Part shown: one piece after another, positions 22,901 through 34,900 of the stretch
Layout: each line of letters starts with the position of its first letter
Numbering within the stretch: position 1 is the first letter of the stretch
Source of the DNA: Owenia fusiformis
Taxonomy: Eukaryota; Annelida; Polychaeta; Sabellida; Oweniidae
Direction of reading: 5' to 3'
Assembly: GCA_903813345.2 (NCBI GenBank)
Contig: CAIIXF020000003.1
Coordinates: 12,416,931-12,480,930, forward strand
DNA length: 64,000 bases
Translations under genes and position numbers: made by a program
The notes under the pieces: model-generated
The model's database searches: none
Told to the model about the DNA's origin: nothing
The model's input: the letters and a program-made list of their open reading frames with translations, nothing else

Positions 22901-25900
22901 TTTTCATTGAATCAAAATTGAGAAATCTTTGCTGTGTAACCATTCTTTGTATCTTGAAATAACCTCATGAGCATAGCCAGGCCTTACTTAAGACTCTGGC
23001 TACGCCCTTGATCACCAAGTGGCCCAGTGGACACACCAGAGGCATTTGCCTAGCCATGCTTTATTTGGTGAATTGTAATTCCCAACAGGCCCGGAACAAG
23101 CCCAGTACAGAGTTGATTTTTTCCTTTAATCATAAGGTGTTACCCGTACATGTATACAGTACACAGGCCCGTAGCCAGAGGGGGAGCTGGGGGAGTGGAA
23201 GCTCCCCCCGGCCAGAAATTCTTTCAAAATCATTAGTATGGGAGCAAAAGTAATTCCGTTTCCATTTTAGAGGCGAGCTAGGCGACATATATTTTTATGA
23301 ACTATATGTGATACTTACCAAGAAAAATGATGTTGGCAATTCTAAATCCGCGATGGCGTTGCCATGGTAACCAACTAAATGTGCCACGCCCACTTTTAGG
23401 GGCTCTTTTCAGTGTTTGGCCCCTATCTCCTTCATTATTGCTCAGATTTTGATGAAATTCACACCAAATTTTTTTATTTTTTATTTATTTTTATTTATTT
23501 ATTAAAATCATATAAACATATATCCATATAAGTGATAATGACACCCTAGTGGGTGTATGTCTTATCACAAGCTAAAATATTTAAAAATGGCATATTGTTA
23601 GTTACATTTATTATTGATGTTACAAAGTGTCTCAAAGTATAAATTATGTAAGCCAAACTGGGAAACAAATAAAAATAAAAATGATGTACATTATAAAAAG
23701 TGTAATAAAACATTTTAATGATGTAGAATAGCTAAATGGAAAAAGGTGCATCTGTTAAAAATTTGTACAGGGTACTAATCATAGAGACTAATTACATGTC
23801 TTTTGAAGGCTCGCTTAAAAATAAAAATGGTTTTTGAATTTTTGATAACATCTGGAGTTGAATTCCAGATTATTCCCCCTTGAGAGTGCTAATTCGGTAA
23901 TTTATTTTTATTTTTTCTCATTACAATAGATTAAACAGATATTGGTAAGTAAAAATAGTATTCCAACAGACTCTCAACTCATTCTGTTTGTTCATTAGTG
24001 GCAAAATAAGATTTCCCGGGAAAAACACGACGTCACGAACAGAACCGGTTATGGATTTTTAACGGCAATGCGTTATCACGGTGTTATAGCATGACAGATA
24101 CGCCACCTCTGAAAACGAGGTTAGTCGTATACGATCACTGATTTATCCAATAAAATGGCCACGATGAAACAGAAAGCTAAGGTAGGTGCATTATGTTCTA
24201 CTACTGCGTATCAATAAAAGCATGAAAGATTTATGTAAGCGTCGCATTCGGTGATGCATTCAGTAATGTTTATTTTGAACGTAGTCTTTGCAAATCGACG
24301 CCCATGGATAACATGAAATAAGCGAAAAACTGTCGAGTTTGAAATTCAAAACCTCATAAAATTTAGTAATTTGTTTCTTTTCTTCGTTAGGACATGCTCT
24401 ACATTGCGCAACAACCTTGGTGTATATAAATGTAACCTACATACGATCATACAAAGCCAATTAAGCATTGTAAACCACTTAATATGTTCTACTCAAGCCA
24501 TAATAATGTATTTTGAATTTGCGGATACGCCAAAGATTGATAGACAGTTACGCGAACCTCGTTCATATATGTAAAACCGAATCATTTCATATCGCTTGTG
24601 ATCCAAAATTGAAATGTTTTTCAACCGGATTTGAGTTTTGTAAGCTATAATAGATGAAATCGTATTATTACCAACTTGCAGGGCCTGTTCTAGGGGTTTT
24701 AGTACTAGTTGAGAAGGCATTTAAATTGCTATATTGACGTGAGCAATATTGTGTCGGGCGTTAATGACTTTAGTCGGGCAATAATGATATTATTCGCCCG
24801 GCTATGTTTCCCGGGAAAAGTGATATCGTTCAGTGCGTAAGATTTTCTATTTCAAATTTGCTATTTCAGCCCTGGGCATTAACGGTGGTAATAATGGTAA
24901 TAACGTCATTTCTGCGGGCAAAATAGTGAAATATTGGACCTTGGGCCTGCGGCCCTTGGTCCAATATTTCATATTGCCCGCAGAAATGACGTTATTGTAC
25001 TATTATGAAGATGGTGACATAAACAGCTGAATATGATTTGTAATAATGGTAATATATGTCTAATGTCACTTATGACATCATCAATTAATTTGGAGTTGTT
25101 TTCTTCCGTCGCCTGTTCGTTGTTACTAATTTCTTCCTTTGCCTCTTCATTACAATCATTTTCACTTTCATTGGCTTTCGCTATTTTTTCCTTGCCCTAT
25201 AGAGGCTCAAGCAAGAGCGTCTCTTGCGAGTCCTGAAAACAAATATAGGCAGTTCACACATAGAGAGCTATCCATCTAGGGACCTTGACTTGACAGGAAC
25301 TTGCATGTAACCGTCCGCTAACATCTAATGTAAAACTAATACAATGCGTTGCTGTCCATAAAAAAGCATGCAATACATACGTATCTGTCTAACGACCTTG
25401 CGATTGAAACCTTATTATCTACAATATTTACCACATTTCTGTTCTGCATTTGTCATTTTATGGCTTGTTTATGCACAGTTTACGTACAGTTAGTATTTTG
25501 AGTGGCTCTGAGGCACATATACCGAGAAAACACGAAAAAGGACTAAAAATTATGAACTTCGAAATCTCAGCTGGGTAGGTTTACAGCTTATATTCTGCTT
25601 CTTGTAGACCACACGACAGATTTAACTCAATCTTTAAAACCATTCACATATGCATCACCGAATGGAACTGGTTGAAAAGGAAAGCTTATCTGTGAATCTT
25701 GCCTACAGGCGAAAAAGAGGAAATGCTGTCTTTCCCGTCCGCCATTTTTTGTTATCATTACCGCAAAATTTGGCCAATTGCCTTGTCGTATCTGTCATGC
25801 TATAACACCGTGGTTATGCAACTCGAATGTAAATTCAAAAGTGTTCATGTTATACTGTGTTCTGATTGGCCAGAAAGGAGTAACGCTTACCGAAATCACC

Positions 25901-28900
25901 TCATGGTTCAATGCCTTTTGGTTACAAGATTTTAGACAGCTTGAGTTATGTAATACTTTCAACTGAGCGTGTTTATTTTCTATATTGTGTTCTGACTGGC
26001 AAGAAAGTAATTCTGCATGACTAGCTATGTGAAAACGCACCGCTGGATCGGAAGCTCTAATTTAGGTATTATATTTTTTGTTTGTCGGAGGAAAAAACGT
26101 GGTTCCAAAGTAGTCATCTCTGAATCAATTCCTCACTTCATTGAATGCAGTTGCAATCAATTACACTAACACTTTATGAGCACGTTCGAAGATTATGAAC
26201 TCCAACAACAGATTCAAAACCCGTTCTGTTCGTGATGTCATGATTGGCATTTGACATTGTGTTCCCGATTTTGAACATCAAATTTCACATTTATAAAAGT
26301 ATTTACAAGAACGGTACCTGGTTTGACATGTTAGTGGTATTTACTTCATTTAGAACGTGTATAAACTGTATTTTGACCCCATGAGCATCGAACAGACACT
26401 TTAATACTTCGTTTGCCATAGTTGGTTCTAAATTTGGAAATATGAAGATTGTCAGTCTGTCTTGTATTGTGGTCGTGTACCTGCTGATTTGCTTGAAAAT
26501 AATTGCAAAATAAGTCATTCGGAAAATTGTATGGACGTTTGATGCATTTGTAAGTAAAGATAAGAACATTGAGTTTATAAATATCATTTATTTTCAGTAT
26601 ATTTAGTTGTTGAAATAAAGGTGATGATGGTGCTTTATTATATTCACTATTAGTAACTAAGCGGGCAAATCTTTTCTGCAGCTTTAATAAGATATCAATA
26701 TGTGTTTTTCCTGTCCCACCCCAAGCTGGGATGCATTATTGTAAGTGTGAATAAATAAGTGAGTAATAGATATTCAATAATGATTTGATACTGAGTTTGT
26801 GTTTTATTCGAAATAGAGTACCTATGGTTTTTGAAATTTTTAGTGCAATTTTTCGAATATGTTCTTTCCAATTTCAATTTTGGTCAATTATAACGCCAAG
26901 AAAATTTGTTGAAAAAACACGAATAATGTAAGAGTCTCTAATTTTGATTGAAATATTATCTGGTACCCTATTTTGTGAAGTTGTAAAGACCATAAAGTTG
27001 GTTTTATCAATGTTCAATGAGAGTTTATTAGCACAGAACCAATCATCTACAGTTTTTAATTCATTATTCACTATATCAATTGAGGAATAAATATTTTTGT
27101 CAGAGCAAAGAATATTTGTATCATCAGCAAAAATTACATATTTGAATAAATTGCTATTAGAGATTAGGTCATTTATGTAAAGGATGAAAAGTACGGGGCC
27201 TAAAATGGATCCCTGAGGGACACCACATTGTATTGTTTTCATATCCGAGTATTCATGTTCAAAAAAAGTAGTTTGCTTTCTGTTACTAAGATAACTTTTG
27301 AACCAATCCAAGGATTTACCCTGGAAGCCGTAAAAATTCAATTTAGTAAGTAGAATATCATGGTTAACCGTATCAAAGGCTTTACTTAAATCCAAAAAGA
27401 TCCCTAAACTGTAATGTTTATTCTCCATAGCTTTCCTTAGGTTTTCTAGGAAAGTTAAAATAGCTAAACAAGTAGATCGATTCCTTCGAAATCCGAATTG
27501 ATTGATACAGATTATTTTGAATTTTTCAACGAACTCAACAACTCTATTATACATAATTTTCTCAAATATTTCAGAAAAACTGATTAAAGTGATATCGGCC
27601 TATAATTTCTAAAGTATCTTTGATCATTCTTTTTGAAGATTGGAATAATTTTGGCTATTTTCAATTGATCTGGAAAGACACCAGTCGAGAGAGATAAATT
27701 GGTCAAATGGAGCAAAGGAGGAGTGAATATGTCATTTGAATTCTTAACAGTTATTGGTTTAATTTCGTCATAACCTGCTGCTGAATCTTTTAAATTATCA
27801 ATAATTTTTTTGACTTCTTTATCTGTTACGCGTCTTAAAAATATACTTTGATTGAATGAATCTGTCAATTTGCTTAAGTAATATTTTGGGGAAAAATTAG
27901 CATTTTTTATATTATTTGCAAGATTAGGTCCTACTTCGGTAAAATAATCATTAAAAAGATTAGCAATTTGTTTATGGTCTTTAATCAGCTTATTATCATA
28001 AATAAATTCCTTGTTTGTCAGATTTGAACGTTTGTCTCTTTGTTAAGAATTTCATTAATGTTTTTCCATGTTTCCTTTAGATTACCCGAACAACTGTTGA
28101 ACTTGCGTTTATAGTAAAGTCTTTCCGAATTTCGTATTACTTGCCTTAAAATGCGGTTAAAAGATTTATACAGGGTGTTCCAAAAGTAGCAGGACTGGTG
28201 CTGGCATTTTGTTATTTTTGCACCGAGTGTCTTCAAATTTTCACAAATTGTACTTTGAAGTATTGCAACTAAAATTGTATAGTTTCAGAAAATATGATGA
28301 AATGCGGGTAGAGTTTTGGTTACTATAGTAACATGGCATCACAATACCCGGGGCATATCTAACATTTTTGTATTACTGAAGAAAGTATCTAATTCACCTA
28401 TTATAATACAACATCTCTGGTTTATTTTATTAGTTGCCTCGTTGTAAAGGTGTTGCTATACAACTCAGATTCAAGTATAATTTCATTGTAATAATATTCA
28501 TTCAATTTCCTGGAATATCACTATGAATTACAGTCTGAACAATTCATGGTTGAAATTTTGAAAAGACCCAATTTGAAGCCAGTCATCCACCTTGATAACG
28601 CACCTACCCGCAGGTCACCATTAAAGACCATGCAGCTATAGAGGAGCTAGGTCTTGAGTTCTTAAACCATGCACCATACTCTTCTGATCATGCAACATCC
28701 AATTTTTACTTACATGGAGAATGGAATGCTAATCACTGCTGTAAGATCTTTAAAGATGAGAATGACTTTCTCTAAGTTGTTCAATCGACCATGCATGACA
28801 TGTACTCAAGTGTTTGAGTCATGGATACTGAGTGCTACTCTTCTACTGACCAGAGAGGAGCCTATTTTTCAAAGTACATAGTATACATAGGAATATCACA

Positions 28901-31900
28901 TTATGTAAAACAAATGTAATTCCCACCAGTTGTTGCATTTTAACTCTGATATGGGATGCACAAAATGCTGAATGTCTCTTTCTGTCTTAATGTAAATTTC
29001 TGCGTGGAATGTTGCCCCGGGTATTGTGATGTTATGTTACCATAGCAACCATAACTCTACCCGAGTTACATATTTTTTGTCGAAACTTTGCAGTTTTAGT
29101 AACGATAAATGAAAGTACATTATGTAAAATTTTGAAGACGATTGGTGTATATTTAACAAAATGCCAGCACCAGTCCTGCTACTTTTGGAACACCCTGTAT
29201 TCATTGATTTTTGCTGAAGTTGGATGCTTAATAGATTTTACATAGAGTTTTTTTTTGTTTAATTGATGTTATTATACCTTCAGTTAGCCATGGTTTTTTA
29301 TTGTTAAATCTATATGTCATATTTCTATTCATATATGGGAAGCATTCATTGTAAACTATCAAAATTTTCTGAATAAATAGGTCATACCCAATGTTCACAT
29401 CTGTGCACTTTAATACATCATCAAAATTAATGTTTTCTATCATTGATTTAAAGTCATCATGATTTCTTTTTCATTAAACGAAAATGAATTTTTTCTGTAA
29501 TTTGTAGATTAAGTGGCAAATCTGTTACTGCAAAAATAGGAAAATGATCTGAAATATCAGTCATTATAATTCCAGATTTGTTAATGTTTAATGAGTTTGT
29601 AAAAATATTATCTATAAGTGTGGCTGTTCTTGATGTTACTCGAGTAGGTCTATAAATGGTAGGATAAAGGTTAAAGGAATACAAAGTGTTCAAAAAATTG
29701 TCCGTTCCTGCATGGTCTGTGTTTAGTAAATTGATATTAAAATCACCCATAAGAAAAATATCTTTGTTTTCTTGTGAAAGTATTCCTAAAAATTGGCTTA
29801 ATTCGCGATTAAATATTTCAAGATCGACATCAGGAGGTTTGTAAACAACTGTTATTAAAGTATTTCTATCATTCTCCTTATTAATTTCAATAGTTATTGC
29901 CTGCATATCATAATCATTTCTTATAATCAAATCATCTCTTGTTTTATATACAATATTTTTCTTAATATAAATGCCAACTCCACCACCTGTTCTTGCAGTT
30001 CTAGAAATAAATTCAGAGTTAAATCCGTGTATGTTGAAATCTGATTCATTGCTCTCTTTAAAGTGTGCGCCTGACCCGGCTACGTATAGCACAGAGTTTA
30101 AACTGGCGGATTAGACTAGTTCATTTTTTATATGTGTGTGAAAGCTTTCTCTTATTTGCGTTTTTTCGTTTAGTACGGTTTTGTTATAATTGCCGAGGTC
30201 ATATAACCGGGATAAAACAATGATTATCGTTGACTGCCCACACACAAAACATACGTTGAGTGAACAGTGTTATTACAAACAACAGGCTTTAGAATACAAA
30301 GCGTAGTGTGATACTAAGCTGCACACTACCACTGCTGCATGTACATATTACTAATTTACTAGGGCTCCCAAAGAGTGGATAGGGAGGTTGTGTTTGTCAC
30401 TTTTAAATTTTACATTTCAAAATTGTCATTTTACATGTCATAATTTGTTGGTTTCATTCGTTTAGCCAATCAAAACATTGTAAAACAATAAATTGTCTGT
30501 TACGTACAATCAATTTTGTTCAGTTTTGATTAGTTGTCAGAATAAAGTTACGTTCATCTGAATCCATGTATGAAAACAAAAATCCTATTTTCACTTCAAA
30601 ATACTTCAGTGAGATGAAGGCTCGGAATTGTCACATGCAATAACTTATTGTCGTATTCGTTATTTTATCATATCCAGCAATCGTAATGTTAAATCGGACA
30701 TCACCTTATCTCCTAACTGGTACTATTACTGAGATTTCGTATCAACACTTTAGTCTACTAAATTATTGTTTAAAACTCATATATGTGAGCGTTAATGCAG
30801 GGGCATTTCATACAGCCTATAAACACCGCCCTTTCATTAAATGTGTTTTCTGGTTTCCTTAATTTCGCCAATTTCTTAAGAAATTGATGGATAATTTGAA
30901 GATTATATGATCAGACACATAAACATGGCATATACCACATAAGTTTCTCATATTTAGTTGTTTTTAGTTGCTGTTTTTTGTTGAACCATAATATTACGTA
31001 CATGGATAACGTATTTTATTTACAAGTAGGCTGCATCTTGTATTAGACCAACATAGCATCAAGTTTCACTAGAGCTGCTAAGAACACTTCTTATCAGATG
31101 TGTTGACAGCTCTCCTGATAAAGAAAGTGACCGGAGATTTCTGGATTTGTTCTCGATAGTAGCATTTAGTCGCACATTTGATGCCAGGTCACCTTGTCGC
31201 GTACCTCTTGGGGAACCCCACATTTATGTGTACTCATGGAAGTAAATTCCCCGGTGTAGCCGAGAGCCACAAACTTTTCAACAGGTTCGAAATGACCAAT
31301 TTCTCTCATATATACTCTAAATATTTTATTATTTAGCACCTACAAAGTATTGCTAATAACCATATGTAATTTCAATAAGGAAACTTATCTGGCTACATAT
31401 AAATTCAATATCAACACTAGCTGTTCTCTCAACACGTCCTGGCTTACCTTGTGGTGACAAACCCTGGGTTTTCGCTATTTATAGTTTATCAACACCTGGA
31501 CGCATGCGCATTTTATACTTTATCGGGCACTTTAAGCCAAATTTCAGTAACACCAAATATGTCAAATTGATTATCAGTCAAAACATTTAAATTGGTAAAT
31601 TTTGAAAAATTATGAGGCAAGCTCCTTACATTTGCACACCCAATAACCATATCATTGTGTTTTCTTGATTTCAAATTGGAATTTACAGTTTCAGGAAACT
31701 GGTATTTACAAGAATTCATTAATTTTTGGGTATGGATATCTAATGGTGTGTTTTCAGTTCCATTTGGATTTGAACCAATTGCATTATCAGTTCTAGGGTC
31801 AAAAAGTAAATTTTCAAAATTATGTTCCTCCAAGTAGTCATCTAAGTGGAGAAAAAAGGCAGATGCACCATAAGATTTATATCATTTTCAGCCATTATCA

Positions 31901-34900
31901 AAGTCTAAGTTAATCATTGCACCATTATTATGTCTTCCAGTTTTTGGCCAAAGTATTGACTCTGTGTCGTTTATTAATATGCACAGGTTATTACCTATAA
32001 TTAAGTCAAGTGTCAAGTTAGGAATTCACCAATAAACACAAAATACATATCAATTCAATATTCAGTTAAGCAATATATACAAGTAAAATAAAAATGAATA
32101 TAGTATACAGGATAATACAGGAAAATGCATTATATATGTACAATCTGAAGCACTTCCCTACAATTTGACCTCTTCTAGAAAATAATTCAAGCATGTTCAA
32201 ATACCCCCCCCCCAATTGCACTTCTGACTAAATACTTTTTTTCTGTGAGAAGCAATAGCAGTATAAGTTGAAACAAACAGTAGAACCCTCGATTCATGAT
32301 CAATATAATGTAAATAAACAAACCTAGTGTTCCAGTTCTCAAATGTCTAAGTACAAAGTATTGTACAATACCTGAACATTTGGTCTATCTAATTTGATAT
32401 TTGATACCCCCCCCCATCAAACTTTAGAATATAGTACCATAGTCAGCTGTGAGAAACCATGACAGAGTTGATTAAGTATATATTTATGTACAGTTGGATT
32501 TTGAAATGCATGTATGATAGAATAAATATAAAACTGTGTACTTGAATATGTATTCCCATGGTCAGTAGATTGTAAACAGAAACAGATCCAGATATTGACC
32601 TTTAAATATGACAACCAGCAGGTTTAAACGGTATAAGGTAATACCAAAACATTGGTCATTACTGAAGGTAATAGATAATGCAATCAAAATATATTAAGTT
32701 TACAATTCGGAATCCGCGGCAGCGTTACTATAGTAACAAAGTAAATATGCCACACCCACTTTTAGGGGCTCTTTTCAGTGTTTGGCCCATATCTTTGTCA
32801 TTATTGCTCAGATTTCGATGAAATTTGCACCAAATGAAAGGTAATAGATTAAGCAATCATACAGTTCATATAATATGCAAATAAGGTAATTAACATCTTA
32901 ATTATGACGTCATAACTGTTTGTTTTTGTGTATTTTATTTAAATCATGATGTATAAATCTCTGAAATTATTATTTTCAAAATGGTCAGTAATACTTTTAA
33001 CTAGTTAACTAGTTTATTTCTTTAAGTTCGAGTTTATTAGTTTATTACATTCATACATGTATGGTTATAAAAAATAGAATAAATGTAATGAAAGTGTCCA
33101 ATTCACGCTGTTGCTATGGTAACAGCAAGTAGTAAAATGATCTGCTGTAAACAAGAGAATTCTTTAGGAAATGTTACAAGCTCTCGGTGGGGGGTGGGTG
33201 GGGGTGGGTGGTTCGACACAAATTTTGTTAAAGATTTTGTTTAATTTTACAAAAATTGATGCAGCTTCCTTCAAAACTGAGAAGAAACTAGAAGCTTCGA
33301 GTCAAATGCATTTTAAAACTCTACAATTCTATCTAATGGATGGTTCTATTTTTATTGGTTACAGGGGGTTGCACTCATTACATCCCCTGGCTATGCCTAT
33401 GTTAGCTATAACCACTATGCTATGGTCCACTTGAATGCTATTTGGGCCACTGGGTGTCACTAGTATGCTTTTTGGGGGCCACTTGGGCGACAAATGGGAA
33501 CCTTTTTTGGGCCACTGCGGGCTACTAGAATGATTTTGGGGCCCATCGAAGTGCTTTTAAAGGCCACTGAGATGCTTTTTGGGACCACAGAGGGCCAACA
33601 GGATGCTTTCGGGGGCCACTAGGATGCTTATAGGGGGCATAGTTGGGCGTCTTGGATGCTTTTTTGGGCCACTGGGTGTCACTAGTATGCTTTTAAGGGG
33701 CCACTGGTGGGGGCAGTGGGAAGCTTTTAGGTCCACTGGGGGCAATTAGAATGATTTTGGGGTCCACAGGTGGCTTTTCGGGCCACTGAGATGCTTTTTG
33801 GGGCCATAGGGGTCAATAGGATGCTTTTGAGGGCCACTAGGATGCTCTTAAAGTGTCTCACATATTCGATCAAAATTTGCCATGCAAACATGTTAGTCTA
33901 CTTTACTGGCCCCCCTTGCTGTAACAAGGAACCCAAAGCACATTAAAACGTAAACATAAACCAATTAGTCACTTCACTATGAAAGTGAGGGGTGTTAGTC
34001 CATGCACACAGCGTATTCTGCTAATACATATGTGCTAACACAATATCAGTGGTCATTTACTGTGTCAACTTAGTAACCCTTGCATATCGTGCTCACTCAA
34101 GTATTGAATATTTTTTTATGATCTAAATGTTTGTGGTTTATAAAAAAATGTGATATATTTTAGTTAGAAATACATTAATTAATATATTCATTCAAACAGC
34201 ACTAGAATGCGGGAAGAAAGAGCAATGGTGACAAAATGCAGACAGAATTTTCTGTAAGGGTTTCAAACATTTCTGGACACAATCATTCATGTACTTCATG
34301 TGTACTGTTATTTTTAGTGCTGTATTTATAGATATAATTTCACGTATAAAAATCATATTTTCCAGCAATGACTTCAAATTCGGAACCACACCCATATCAC
34401 ATTTTCTTCAATAACTCAAAACATGTGTAAACATTGACCATGTGCATATAAATTCAGATCTCACGAGCTCTTTCCTATTCGAGTACCTCATACACCCCTG
34501 CATGGATTTGAGTTGGATTCGCCTTTTATACGTGAGCCGACACACTCGCAAACGCTGATTGGATAAAGATTGCGAGAATCTTTAAGGGGCATAATGGGGC
34601 CACTTGGATGCTTTTTGGGCCACTGGGTGTCACTAGTATGATTTTTGGGGGTCAATGGGGGCAACTTGAAAGCTTTTGGAGCCTCTAGAATGATCTTTGG
34701 GCCATTGGAGTGCTTTTAGAGGCCACTTGGGGCCACTGAGATGCTTTTCTGGGCAACGTTTTGGGGCCACAGGGGGCCACTGGGTTGAAGTCATGGGTAA
34801 CAGAGGAGTACTAGGATACTTTTAAGGTCCTCATAGCAGCACTAGGATGTTTTTGGGGGTCACTGGGGACAGCTAGGATGCTTTTGAGGACCACATGGTG

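Larger units (their letters stand above)
26280..32030 (-). mobile_element. CR1/jockey-superfamily LINE, interrupted and inactivated
   Basis: Read on the minus strand it holds, in order, an N-terminal region (start near 31895), an endonuclease beginning VIGCANVRSLP ... GVTEIWLK (31513-31833), the rest of the endonuclease with GGGVGIYIKKN, GDFNINLL and DISDHFPIF (29457-30092), a linker (29228-29443), and reverse transcriptase blocks including GVFPDQLK and NYRPISL (27584-27868), then FLDLSKAFDTVNHD, GVPQGSILGP and FADDTN (26874-27554). A C-terminal region with HNTRQTDNLHISKFRTNYGK follows near 26450. Frameshifts and stops separate the frames. A mariner (28171-29197) and a 1.4-kb insertion (about 30100-31510) split it. 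It fills the 13.9-kb intron of the vWA gene, antisense to it. Confidence 0.9.

Noticed and set aside
24164-24190. ATG start with a donor (MATMKQKAK then GTAGGTG)
   Set aside because: Too short, no second exon visible, and located amid repeats in the vWA intron.
23465-31900. Treating the two LINE pieces as one element split by a 2.4-kb insertion
   Set aside because: The longer LINE has its own diverged C-terminus (near 26310-26400), so the fragment at 23465-23940 is better read as a separate copy.
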